64,000 bases of DNA from Certhia americana (Eukaryota > Chordata > Aves > Passeriformes > Certhiidae): positions 176,754-240,753 of the forward strand of contig JAGMWU010000041.1 in NCBI GenBank assembly GCA_018697195.1, given 5' to 3'. Of this stretch, positions 13,203 to 23,729 are shown one piece after another. The position numbers and the translations under genes are program-made. Under the pieces are notes generated by a model that saw only the letters and a program-made list of their open reading frames with translations, was not told the origin of the DNA and made no database searches. Position 1 is the first letter of the stretch; the number at the start of each line of letters is the position of its first letter.

Positions 13203-15183
13203 CTAGCCCTCCAACAAGGGGTTCTGCCTGGCCAAGAACAACATTATGGCAAAAAAAGGATTACAAAAAGTTTTGTCAAGACTGCACCTACTCAGCCTCT
13301 GGAAAGCTTTTAGATTTCTTTCCTCTGACCCTTCTGGGGTAACTCTGACACCCAGCTCTGCAGCAGGTAAGCCCATGGCTTGCACTACCTCCATCTCACA
13401 CCACCCCGGCCCCTCTGCAGCTGCACAGAACTGCCTGTGGCCTGCTGCTGGTACTGAGGGCACTGTCCAGATGAAAAACCACCCAGGGCATACCTGCTCC
13501 CTGTTGGCTCGGTAGGTACACAACAGAGAAAACCAAAAATGTCTTCTATGTGTCATTGTGACCGCAGCCAGCAGTAACTTCTGAACCACCAGCTGAAATC
13601 TCTTTCCACATTGAAGTGTTCTAAGAAAACATGAAGGGGTCTCCCGTAAACCAGCAAACTGCAGGAGCACCACAGTGTGGACCATCTCCGCAATAGCTCT
13701 AGAGAGACACACAGACCAAGAGCAGGGAACGCCACAGATCACAGACGTGCAGCCGAGCAGCAGAAAAAAAGAAATAAACGGGAAACAACTACCCCAAAAA
13801 CCTTTTGAACTACTACAAGTTCTAGAAAAAGGCCTTTATAGGCTGTGAAAGTTAATTCGTGCTGCCCTTCCGTACCGCCAGGAATGTCACTGGCGCGCAC
13901 TGAGCGTCCCTGCCGGGCTGGAATGGCTCTGCCTAAGCCAGAGGTGATCCCTGCTGGAGAACGAGGGAATTGCAGCGCCTTTCCGAGGAGCTCGGGAAAC
14001 AGGGACCTGAGGGAATCACGGGCCGCAGCTGCCACAGGCTATTTTACCGCTTTTTGCCTAGCATTATGGCAAATATGTGCAAAAAGCCGCAGAGTGGTTC
14101 CGTATTCAAGGCTAAACCATCACAGCACAGCTCCATCCGCTCTCAGTTCAGGCACAGGTTTAACCTTTTATGTTGCATTTCTCCCCAAACGTCCCCAGCA
14201 GAACAGTTCTCAGGCAGCAGAAACTGTGACCCGTTTGAAGTCCGTGCAGAGCCTTGCTCACATCTGCTGTAGAACCACACTTCAGGCAGCATTTCCTCTG
14301 CCCATTAGCCAGCCATAACAGCATCAAAAACGACCCCGGCAGAATGGAAAGCACGGAGGAAAACAACACTTCTATTCCAAGCAACAGTTACATAGACTTA
14401 ACACCAAATAATCTTTCTCACTTTCAAGAAATCCCTCACCAAATAATCTTTCTCCAATGTTCCACCTGAGGTTTTCCTTCAAAATACCATGTTTTGCTTT
14501 TCAGATTCATTTTGAAGCTGTTAAGTTTATCATCTCGCAGGTACTCACGGGAACTCTTCCAAGACAATTTGCTGCTCCTCTCCCTGCTGGAGCCTGCAGG
14601 AGGTGATCCTTCTGTCCTTGTCCCACGCTTCCCAGTGACCTCGAGAAAAACAAGTACAACTCTTCCTTAAAACAGTAATACACAGGGTTTGTGTTCGCTG
14701 TGGGGTTAAGGGTTCTGTAAGTATAAGGAGACATTCCTCGGCCTATTGGAGCCCACTTGCCTATTCCCTGTTCTGCTTTTACAAATCTTAAGCCACTCTT
14801 TGAAATTCAGCACTTCTGCAAATCTACGATACAACAGCCGCTTCTCCGAAAGTAACTTTTACTACCGTGCATTTTCTATTACGTATCCAGAGCACTCCAA
14901 GGGCTTATTTTACATCTCCACAAGCAGGGCCAGAGTTCCCACGTACACAAGAACATCACATTTTCAGTACACCAACCGAAACTTGAACAAATATAATACG
15001 TTATTTCTCAGACAACACCTGCACAAATTAGCTCCGATGCGTCCCTAGACTCGCCGCCCTCAGGCCCAGAGACCAACAGCTTGCGGGTCTTACCGCATCT
15101 TCCCCGCGCTTACCTTGCAGCTGCTCCGGCGCACTGTGTCCCGCTGCAGGCCAGGAACACAAAAACATATCGCAAAGCGCCAT
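13203..15183 (-). CDS. Candidate three-exon gene of unknown identity (prediction)
   Basis: Not recognised; this is a splice-site prediction. Exon 1 would run 15183-15114, beginning MALCDMF (further in-frame ATGs lie upstream in a hexamer repeat) and ending CAAG|GTAAGC inside a CpG island. Exon 2 would be 14714-14549 (acceptor TTACAG, donor CCC|GTGAGT). Exon 3 starts at 13698 after a pyrimidine tract and CTCTAG. It either ends at a donor GAGCAG|GTATGC (13494) or reads on to a stop at 13203. The frame is open across all three in matching phases (1, then 2, then 0), giving about 244 residues if exon 3 is terminal. A minus-strand AATAAA lies at 12333-12328. Against it: no recognisable domain, and the diverged copy of exon 2 at 16.7-16.9 kb has stops and indels. 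It could equally be a non-coding RNA. Confidence 0.25.
14265..15178. repeat. Left copy of a diverged tandem duplication
   Basis: This stretch aligns collinearly with 16018-17308. Shared landmarks are ACCACACTT near the start, TTGTCCCACGCT about 350 bases on, CCTATTGGAG, CAGGGCCAGAG and TTTTCAGTACACCAACC. I estimate roughly three quarters identity by eye. The left copy keeps many CpGs and runs straight into the CpG island at 15.2 kb. It contains a local direct repeat of CACCAAATAATCTTTCTC around 14402 and 14438. Confidence 0.8.
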
Positions 15184-15207
15184 TCCCATTCCCATTCCCA
15201 TTCCCAC
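15180..15207. repeat. CATTCC hexamer repeat
   Basis: Four to five uninterrupted copies of CATTCC. Read on the minus strand it gives in-frame ATGs every six bases (Met-Gly repeats), which makes the start codon of any minus-strand reading frame here ambiguous. Confidence 0.9.
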
Positions 15208-15480
15208 ACGCCGCAGCGATCGCGGAGCGCAGCCCCGCAGCCCCTCAGGCCACCCGGAACGAGCTCGCGCCGCCCGCCACCGGCGCCCAAGTTTGCCGCC
15301 CTGCCTCGCCATTGGTCGTCCCCGCGCGCCCCTCGCAGCGCTGATTGGACAACGGCGCTAGGCCCCGCCCCCAGGGGAGGGGCGGGGCGGCGCGCGGGGA
15401 GGGGCGGGGCGGCGCGCGGGGAGGGGCGGGGCCGTAGGCAGCCCTCAGCCCCCGGCTCCCTAGAGCAAGTCAAGCCCCCC
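15200..15480 (-). promoter_or_regulatory. CpG-island promoter with inverted CCAAT and GC boxes
   Basis: Dense CpG sequence with two ATTGG elements (15311-15315 and 15344-15348; CCAAT on the minus strand, spaced 33 bases) and a block of GC boxes (CCCCGCCCCC and GGGGCGGGGC). This arrangement is typical of NF-Y/Sp1 housekeeping promoters. A strong minus-strand splice donor (CAAG|GTAAGC, exon end 15114) about 200 bases away points to leftward transcription, although such islands are often bidirectional. No TATA box is seen. Confidence 0.6.
15374..15433 (+). repeat. 22-bp G-rich tandem repeat, G-quadruplex-prone
   Basis: A 22-base unit (GGGGAGGGGCGGGGCGGCGC plus GC) begins at 15374, 15396 and 15418, the last copy partial. 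Each copy has three G4 runs separated by single bases, which fits the G-quadruplex pattern, and contains an Sp1 GC box. It sits in the CpG-island promoter. Confidence 0.9.
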
Positions 15481-15770
15481 CAACTCCAAGAAGAGTCTCT
15501 AGTTCCCGTGTTTATTAATTTATTTCCATTAAGAGGCTAGAAAAGCACACAGCTAAAAATTTGAAGATGTACAGAGCAGTGAACCAGGGAAGAAAGCGTA
15601 GGATTTAAAAAGCAGGGAGAAAAACAAATGTGACTGCAGAGCATGGAATTGTCAGGGCAAAGTCACTGGTGATGAAAAGCACACTCTGCCACACATATGA
15701 AAAGGCAGAGCTCAAAACAACAGCACCAGCACAGCTTGAAGTGCCCTGGCCAGAGACTTTTGGGGAGCAC
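15465..15770. repeat. Diverged repeat, copy 1 (partner 23335-23680)
   Basis: Aligns with 23335-23680 through landmarks TTAATTTATTT, GAAAAGCACACA or GAAAGCACACA, GGCAGAGCTC and CAGAGACTTTT followed by GGGGAG. Read on the minus strand both copies end in AATAAATTAA, as the 3' end of a minus-strand transcript would. It directly adjoins the CpG island on its left. Identity is modest, so an old dispersed repeat is as likely as a segmental duplication. Confidence 0.65.
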
Positions 15771-16017
15771 ATCAGCTCTGCCCTCCTAGGCACAGAGAGG
15801 AGGCAGGAGGCTGAGGGGTCAGAGCAAGGGGAAGGAGGCCACTGCCCTTGTGTCTGGCTTTAGTGATAAGAAAAAGCTGAATTGCATTATGTGGAAGCCT
15901 CAAAAATCCTTCAGCTTCTCCTCTGAAGTGCTTTGCAGTAAGCCTTGTCTCATTTGAAGCACATGAGCAAGCTCACTGACATCTGTGTCAGTGTGTGGAA
16001 CTGTGTCAGTTCCACAA

Positions 16018-17308
16018 GCTGTGGAACCACACTTGAAGACAGCATTTCCTCTGCCCATCAGCCAGCCATGACAGGATCAATAATAACCCCAGGCTCATGG
16101 AAGGGAGGGAGGGAGGGGAGTGTCACATTTATTTCAAGCAGGAGAGCCAAAGGAGATGACATAAATCAGTAGGGTACACCCACTCAATGTCCCAACCAAA
16201 CCAGGCATATAAAACCTCCTGCCTTGCAGGCACCTTCAGCACTTCTCTTTAGCACCAAGGCCACTTAAGAGAGAGAAATCCAAGCTCCAGCTTCTCCTTG
16301 AAAAAGGGGGCAGAGGCACTGCTCTGGCTGAACACAACACCAAGACCATGATGATGCTCTTTCCTGGGCAAAACTAAAGCTTTTAAAAAGCCCAGAACAC
16401 AGGACAATCCTCCCTCAGAACTGAAGAATATTGATGCATCTCTGCAGAAAGTGGCAATTTTACCTTCAGCCAAACCATCCTGGGACAACCAGCTGAAAGT
16501 TTGGGAGCAGCAGACAAGGCAGCAGCCATCCCACGGGGGTCTTTAGCTCCTCACAAAGCTCTCACAACCTTCCTGGAGTGTTCTCAGAATCTTTGCTTAT
16601 GTAAAAATACCCAGCATCAACATATTTATCGCTTTCAAGACATCACTCATCAAACGATCTCACGTGTTCCACCTGAAGTTTCCCTTCAACATAACGTGGC
16701 TTCCTTTCCAGCTTCATTTCAGAACTGTAGATCACCATCTCACAGGTACTCGTGGATATTCTTCCAGAAGGATTTGCTGCTCCTCTGCCAGGCTGACAAG
16801 AAGTTACCGTTCACTCCTTGTCCCACGCTCCCCAGGGACCTTGAGGAAAAAAGGAACAACTCTTACTTAGCATCACTGGCACAGGTTTGGCTCACTATTG
16901 CATTAAGTGTTCTGTAAATAACAGGGCAGAGTACTCAGCCTATTGGAGTGGATCTGACTATTCCCTGCTCTGCTTTTTCAAACCCTCAAACCACTCCTTG
17001 AGACTCAGCACATGTGCACACCTACAATGCAACTGCAGTTTCTCCAAAGGAGACGTGCATTTTCTACTGCACATCCAGTCCTTTTCTATGCATCTCCACA
17101 GGCAGGGCCAGAGCTCCCACATACACAAAAAAAAAAATCAAATTTTCAGTACACCAACCAAAATTTGAAGAGACACAAAACATTACTGTTTAGCCAACAC
17201 CTGCACAAATTAACTCCTTAGGCATGGCTTGACCCAACCAGGGAGATCCAGCAGTCACCAGGCACAGCTCCCACTGCTGGCTAGGGACACAAAGACATTA
17301 AAAAGTGC
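16018..17308. repeat. Right copy of the tandem duplication, CpG-depleted
   Basis: Counterpart of 14265-15178, with an extra block of about 400 bases (roughly 16180-16580) absent from the left copy. Many CpG positions in the left copy are TpG or CpA here, for example around 16745 versus 14545. This is the pattern left by cytosine methylation. Candidate exon 2 of the left copy is frame-disrupted here. A short A run occurs at 17128. Confidence 0.8.
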
Positions 17309-17309
17309 C

Positions 17310-18400
17310 ATTTCCACCCAAAACAGGCTACCTCAGCCTCTGCCTGGGAAACACTCCCTCCAGCTCCTGCACACACACCTCTTACTCCCTTGAAAAGAGA
17401 GTTGCTTCCTCCTGGATCCTGCAGCTGGATGCCCCTGGCAGTTCCCACCCTCAAGCAGGGGAGTGGCAAACGGAGCTGTGGTGACACCGACTGGGTCACA
17501 CAAACGCTGAGGAACCTCAGGGCTGAGCCCTGCTCTTTGCAGGCAGCAATAGCCCAGCACGGACTCTTCTCCTCTGCATGGAGACAAACAGCGACAAACC
17601 ATTACAAAGCTGGCATACTCCAGGCCCCAAACCTGCCCACTCTGCACCTGCTGCACAGACCTGAGGACACAACTTGAATCCACCCCAGCACAGCCTCAGG
17701 GAAGGCCGAGCTGCTTATTTCCAGCAGTGACCAAACACCCAGTCCCAGTGTCTGTCAGTCCCCGCTCCCCTCTGCCCCAAACCACCAACACCCAACACAC
17801 GTTGGCACCCCAGACTGACTAAATATCCACAAAACCATACTGCCAATATTGGATTTCTCTGCCCACACAGGATACACCAACCAGGAGTTTTTTGTCTCTC
17901 GCTCTCCCAACAGAGACCTCCTCACTCCACATCCCATTCAGCAAACACCAACCTAACCATGAGCTGGGAAAGCAAAGATGTGATTTTTCAAAAACATCCC
18001 TGCCTTGATGCTGGACAAGGCCCTCCCCACCATCTTCTTGGCCTTTTCCCAGCTGGAGTAACTGGAAACACATCCAAACCCAGGTCAGACAGACATACAG
18101 CAATGCCTCCTACCAAATGCTGCAGCCCCAAACATCGCCAGCCTGAGGATGCTCTGGATTGCAATTCCGAGCCTCAGTGAACCCTGCGTGGGAAAGCCAA
18201 GTGATTCGTGCACAGAGGAAACAAAAGTCACCATTTTTGATCGTTCCAATGTCACTGGAAGCTACAGGCTGCTTACAGCACCAAGCCTCGCATACTTACA
18301 GTTTTATCAGGAGCAGCAATTTCAGATTCCTTCCTTTTGGAGCCCAGCTCCGAACGGCAAACCTCTCACGACTGTGAGAGGCAAAAGGAACTCCAGGAGC
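17310..18400. other. Non-coding stretch, nothing recognised
   Basis: Unique-looking mid-GC sequence between the duplicated block and the next CpG island. Minus-strand donor-like sequences occur near 18300 (CT|GTAAGTATG) but no coding content is evident. Confidence 0.5.
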
Positions 18401-18767
18401 TCAGGAAAGCGACGCCCTCCCCAGAGCCCGGGGCTCACCTGCCCGAGCACCCGCAGCTCTTCTGCCCCGTCTCAGTCCCTACTCGGCGCGTTCATATCAA
18501 TAAAACAAACACACAAATTCTGCCTCCCGCCCCAGCCGCACCTCCCCAGCGCCCCCGCACCGCTCCTCCTGCTCCCTCAGCCGGGCTGGGACAAAGTCTG
18601 CCGGCCGGCTCCGGCCCCAGCCCCGCAGTTCCTTCCCGGTTCCGTGCCCGGGCTGGGACAGCCTCGGTTCTCCCCGTGTCCCCAGACAATGCCCCGTCTC
18701 CCGCTCACCCTCACCGTGCCGCCCGGCTCCTCCATTGTCTCTCCACGCCCCCGGGCGGCCGCTGCCC

Positions 18768-18799
18768 TGCAGTACCGCCGGTTCGCCACAGGGCGGCAG
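18768..18799 (+). promoter_or_regulatory. CTCF-like composite site 1
   Basis: Upstream element TGCAGTACC (18768-18776), then 9 bases, then core CCACAGGGCGGCAG (18786-18799). The core matches the CTCF consensus CCASYAGRKGGCRS at 11 of 14 positions. The 18-base offset between elements fits the known two-part CTCF motif. Confidence 0.55.
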
Positions 18800-18832
18800 C
18801 ACCCGCCGCACCCAGATCCCGCCCTTACACAC

Positions 18833-19004
18833 CACGTGACGCGCGGCGACCGCCCCCCTACTGCGCATGCTCCGTACCGCTCCCATAGCCACGTGACACG
18901 CGGCGTCTCCGTTGCTAGTGCGCATGCGCACCACACTCGCTGCAGTACCAGACTTCCACCAGCAGGTGTCCTCACTGAGCGTCTCGCACTACTGCGCATG
19001 CGCG
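18833..19004. promoter_or_regulatory. Alternating CACGTGAC and NRF1 sites
   Basis: CACGTGAC occurs at 18833-18840 and 18890-18897, both followed by RCGCGGCG. NRF1-type sites occur at 18862-18870 (TGCGCATGC), 18919-18930 (TGCGCATGCGCA, a perfect palindrome) and 18993-19004 (TGCGCATGCGCG). The spacing shows internal tandem duplication. CACGTGAC is the USF/MYC-family E-box, and both site types are typical of unmethylated promoters. Confidence 0.65.
18941..18972 (+). promoter_or_regulatory. CTCF-like composite site 2
   Basis: TGCAGTACC at 18941-18949 and core CCAGCAGGTGTCCT at 18959-18972 (11 of 14 consensus positions). Orientation and 18-base offset are the same as in site 1. Confidence 0.55.
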
Positions 19005-19014
19005 CTCTGCCCGG

Positions 19015-19046
19015 TGCAGTACCGGTGTTCGGCCGGCAGGTGTCGG
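19015..19046 (+). promoter_or_regulatory. CTCF-like composite site 3
   Basis: TGCAGTACC at 19015-19023 and core CCGGCAGGTGTCGG at 19033-19046 (12 of 14 consensus positions). It lies 74 bases from site 2, with the same orientation and offset, and is the best core of the three. Confidence 0.6.
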
Positions 19047-19170
19047 CAGTGAGCCAGCGCGGGGGCTGCGCTCGGGGGTCCCGGCAGAGCGGGGAGGGGA
19101 GCGGGATCCGGGCGGGAAAACGGGGGGACACGGCAGCCCTCCGCAGAAACACACACGGCCACGACTGTCC

Positions 19171-22100
19171 CGAAAACAGCTGGCAAGACATGAAAACGTG
19201 CCTCATCTTCGCAGCGCTCCCAGCCCACTCGGAGCGCTTGAGAAATAAATTAATATCTGCGCCTTGTCACCCAGGAAGAGATTCCCTAGGTGAAAGAACT
19301 GGAAAATACGACTTTTCATAGCGAATTTTATCCCTGCTGTAGGAACAAGGCACTGCTCTCAGCTCCAAACACAGCTCTGGGCTCCTTTGCAAACTGCCTC
19401 TGCTGTGAGGTTTCTCCAGGAAGGATCAGGGAATTGCTCGTGGCAGGGTGGAGGTTCAGTTATCACAAAGGCAACTAAAGGATAAATACTCCTCAAAGAG
19501 CCTTTGGGATCTGCTGGGCTGAATGGGGAAAGGGACATTCAGTCCCTGCAATGCACATACACAACAACCCCCAACACAAAGCAAACGCTGTCAGGTGCGG
19601 TCTGACAGCAGCACTCTGACAAATCTCACTGTCATTCTTCCTTTTAGTGACTTTTGCAATCAAACTCTGAAGCTGACAAGTCCAAAAGCTCTATCCGGCC
19701 GCCCAGCAACAAAAGGATGCTCCCAGGGATGAGGCACGTCCCCAGCAAACACTCCTGACACGGCACAGAGGCACCACTGGAGCTCGTGTGTGGGGCTGGC
19801 AAGGGCTGCCAGGAGGATCCACAGCCCCCAGGCAGGGTGACAGTGACAGCAGCAAATTCCCACATCACTCTGATAGAGACAAAGGCCAGCAATGCCCACG
19901 GGGGATGCAGCATCACCTTCCACTGCAGTCACATCCCAAAGGGAATCGTCAAGGAGCAACGTAAAATCTTGGGTTGTAACAAAACTCAGCGTTTGTCACC
20001 CTGATCCTGTTTCAGCTCAGTGTTGGGGCCCAGCCCCCATACCTAGGGGTAAACATGGACCTGACCCGGGTCAGTCTCAAACACACACCAATTCTGGCCT
20101 ACAACACGGCCCCAGAGGTGTCCTGCCCAGGCCTGAGGGGAATCTGCCACGATGTTAATAAAGAACCCTTGCTGAGAGCAGTCATCACCCCAGTCCTTCA
20201 GGCTTTGCAAGATGGTTGCAGTGAGCAGTCCTAAATTCTAATCCTTAACCTAAATTTCAAATCGGTTCTGCTAGATAAATAGTGGACATTACATCATACA
20301 ACAGAATTAAAAGACCCCACAAGGAATAACCCAAGATTTTCCATGAATAACCAAAGTTTCTTTTCTCATCTCTCTGGGACAAATAGGAGCAAGTCTTTGC
20401 AATCAAAACACGATGGCATAGTTATTAAGGCTTCAATCGCTCAAACCTTGTTGTTTCTCAGAGAACTGTGCCAGCACTGAGCAACTCCCATGTGCCTGGA
20501 TGGGAAAATCCAGGAAAATAAATAAGTGATTTCTCTTCTCCACCCCATTACCAAAGCAGTTGTAAAGTAAAACAACAGGGACTATTCATGCCCCACCCTG
20601 AATTTCCAGCAGGGAACACGCTGCTTCTTTACTGAGAGCACACAAAATTCATTAAAGCCAGAGAGGAGATCACAGACCAGAAAAAGAAACAAAAGGTGTG
20701 CTCTGCTTCCATACATTCTCTGATGGATAATCCCAAAGGAAATTCCCTGTGGATCGTCAGAAATCACCTGTGATTTTCCACCTGGAATCATTACTGCCTT
20801 GCCTATCTGTGGAAGCATTTCAAGCATCCACAGAGGGTTCAGGGTCTCGGTTGGATTATTTATGGCTCATCCTCACATGCCCAGGCCAAACCCAAGGACC
20901 CCCATCACTGCTCCAGCCCAAATTTCAGGGAAATATGGATACAACTTATAAATACTCTCCTTGCCTGCAACTCACTTCACTGCACATCCCGAGAGCAGAT
21001 TTACTCCATCCTTGGTTCCCAACAACACCTCTCCAGCACAAATCCCACCTCTCACAGACACAAACCAAACAGAAATCTACTGCAGGTGTTGGCTTGGAAA
21101 TTAAATTCTTAGTACTCCATCAGGTTACATGATTGAAAAACATATGTGCATCAGTGCTCATAGACAGAGAGCTCCTCAATGGAAAAATTTTGGCAGCATG
21201 CTTTCATCCACCTTCAGAAAAAGAAGAAGCAGCACCAATTCCTTTGTGAGGAATCCAGCCCTCTTTGGGATGCCCAATGCGGCAGACACTGAAAAACAAA
21301 GGGAAAACTCAAAATTAGACAACTCTCCCCAACTTCTGGTAAAACCTCTTTAACCTGTCATGTGCTAAACCTACTGCTTTGATTCTATCTAGAAAAAAGA
21401 AGCCAAAACAAAAAAGATCTAACACAGGTCCCAAGTCACGAAATACACTCCAAGTCAAGCGGGGAAACCTGGCAAACACGAGGTTCTAAGGAAACTCTGG
21501 GTTCTCCAAGGTGCTGCTCTCTGGGTGTGACCAGTGCTGCTGAACCACATCACCTGCCTGACACCTCAGGCCAGACCCTTCCCTCAAAAAGCAGGGGCTC
21601 AAGCAGGCAACACAGAGACTTGTGGGACCCCTGCCCAGCTGGAGCTGTCACTGGGCTCTGGAACACCTCTTCAGGTCCGTGGGAGCACTCACAGGGAATG
21701 TTGTGAGGGGTATCCAGCACTCAAGGTCTCACTGGGCACCTGTAGAAACTGTCCTGCAAGGTCTGCTGCTCCAAAAGCCACCCGTGACAGGAGATACACA
21801 CCTGACCACAAGGCAGCAAGGGGCCCCAGATCCCATTCCTTGTCTGCTAGCTCTCACCCCATCCTCACCCAGAAAGGGGAGGCAATCTGCAGCTGGTTCC
21901 AGTGCGTGGGTGGAGTAAAGCAGCTCGAGAGCAGCCAGCCCTTTCCTGAGGTGACTGACAGAGTGACAGGATGTGTGTCCACCAGCCCTGGAAGGAGACG
22001 TACCACGATGGATTAAAAGTTCTTGCTGAATGATGTTATTCTGTGTAGCCTCAAAAGATTCACAGCTCCAAATAAAGCTTAAATTAACACTATCAGTGTA

Positions 22101-22890
22101 CAGGGGAAACCTCATAGATAGAGGCCTCTCGGTGGCAAGATGTTCTCAGGAACAAAAAAGAAACAAAAGAAATTTCAGCCCTGCCTCTTGGCACAGGCAG
22201 GGACCCAACCTTGTGTCACTGCACAGAGACATGTAGCACCAAAGAACATGGAAAAGCTCAAGGGGACAGCTACACACTACCTTTCAGTACTCTACAACAG
22301 CACTCTATTCCTGCCAAGCACTCTTTTTGTTTTTCCTATCCAGACCAAGTGCATGGACTGAATTTAAGGATATTTCAGCATGCTTGAAAGGCCTTAAGAG
22401 AAAAAAAAGTACAACAGGAGAAACTTTAATAGTCCAGACCCTGAGCTATACACATCCTGTCACTGTCCTGCAAGGGCTTTTCCTTGCTGATGGGTTCCTA
22501 TAGAGCAACCCTACAAAAAAACATTGGAATTATGGAAGCCCACAGCAAACAGCAGCTGTACAGTAGCCACTGGCTCACAGGGCAGCAGAAAGGCAGCCCA
22601 GGCACTCTCTGCTGTGGGTATTTTAATCCTTTCTGGGAAATGGAGGTGGAAACTGCTGTTGTCCAGGATGAAAGGTGAACACAATTCCTCAGCAGAATGA
22701 GGTCTGGCTGCGGGAGATCATTGTGATGAATACTGGCCACTCACTGGTACTTCCAAAACGATTAAACACCGGTTTATGTACCAAAGAGGACAGAAGATGT
22801 CACTTACCAGCTAACTCCTCTCTGTTTGGATCCAAGCAAGCTGGATGAACGACCCAAATCCTGTGTCCCAGCTGTGGACTAAAAGATTCC
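19171..22890. other. Non-coding stretch, nothing recognised
   Basis: No gene, structural RNA or repeat family recognised. One perfect 14-base palindrome, CTGACCCGGGTCAG, lies at 20061-20074. Confidence 0.5.
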
Positions 22891-23090
22891 TTTTTTTTTT
22901 TTTTTTGTGGATATTTTCAAGGCCAGATTAGACAGCACTTGGAGCAACCTGGCCTGGTGGAAATTGTCTCTGCTTGTGGCAGCAGGGTGGAATGAGATGA
23001 CGTTTAAGGTCCTTTTCAAACAAAACCATTCTGGGATTCTATGACTCGATAAAGAATCGATTCTGCACCAAAAAAAAAAAAAAAAAAAAA
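22891..23090 (+). mobile_element. CR1 LINE 3' fragment between T and A tracts
   Basis: The segment 22907-23052 matches the 3' end of avian CR1 elements in order: GGATATTTTCAAGGCCAG, GAGCAACCTGG, a GTGGAA block, TTTAAGGTCC and the terminal ATTCTATGA-type tail. It is 5'-truncated, as CR1 copies usually are, and inserted in plus orientation. Unusually, it is bracketed by T16 (22891-22906) and A21 (23070-23090). CR1 does not normally end in poly(A), so these tracts are probably independent. Confidence 0.85.
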
Positions 23091-23334
23091 GTCAGTTTTT
23101 GTCTGAACTAGGAGCTTGAAACAGGATAGCACATGAGGTATGGCAATAGCTGAACTACGCAGCACATGTGTTCCTGGCCCACAAATGCTACCAAAAACGT
23201 TTGACAGACGCTATTAAATAATTCTATAATCGTCTCACTACACCAAGAAAGAGGAAAAATTCCACAGGACAACGAAGCTGCTCAGTGACTCTACCGTTCA
23301 CCAGCTATGCTGCCACCGTGAGTGCTATAAAAAT

Positions 23335-23680
23335 GTTTCTTAGCTCCTCGTAGCAAGGTCCCCCCCCAAACTACTATTTATGGTAGTTGTTAATTTATTT
23401 TCCTCATGAAGCCAGGAAAGCACACAAGTGAGTGTTTGAAGACGTGCACAACAGGGAAACAGAGTGGAGAAAGGGCAAGGACAGAAAATCAGAGGGAACC
23501 AGAGACGAGGAACGATAACACGTGATTGCAAAGCCCAGAAATCCCGAGGCAGACTCAGTTTTCGCAGCAAGGGCACGCTGCAACGAGTGCGAGAAGGCAG
23601 AGCTCCAAATAAAAGCCTAAACACAAAACTCGCATGAGCTCTGCCTGAACTACCCTCGCCAGAGACTTTTTTGGGGAGGA
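23335..23680. repeat. Diverged repeat, copy 2 (partner 15465-15770)
   Basis: Second copy of the element at 15465-15770. A GCTATAAAAAT sequence lies just left of it and a CpG island just right. On the minus strand it carries a reading frame ending PCCEN at 23555 and then an AATAAA near 23390. Confidence 0.65.
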
Positions 23681-23729
23681 TGCATCAACACAAAGCTCAA
23701 AGGCTGTTGCAAGGCCAGTTAAACATCCC

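Larger units (their letters stand above)
18400..19170. promoter_or_regulatory. CpG island with CTCF/NRF1/E-box array
   Basis: A CpG-dense block with strong leftward splice donors on the minus strand, including GGCAG|GTGAGC (exon end 18439). These suggest a minus-strand first exon around 18.44-18.7 kb. The right half (18768-19046) is an internally repeated array of CTCF-like composite sites, NRF1 sites and CACGTGAC elements, annotated separately. A long plus-strand frame crosses the island, but this is expected in GC-rich DNA and is not called as a gene. Confidence 0.6.

Noticed and set aside
18149..19321. 390-codon plus-strand frame through the CpG island
   Set aside because: GC- and Pro/Arg-rich with no domain, crossing CTCF/NRF1 motif repeats; competing long frames exist on the other strand. 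Composition explains it.
22800..22870. Minus-strand donor preceded by an open frame ending NREEL, considered as CFAP299 exon 1
   Set aside because: Only a few residues resemble the CFAP299 segment and no start or upstream similarity is present.
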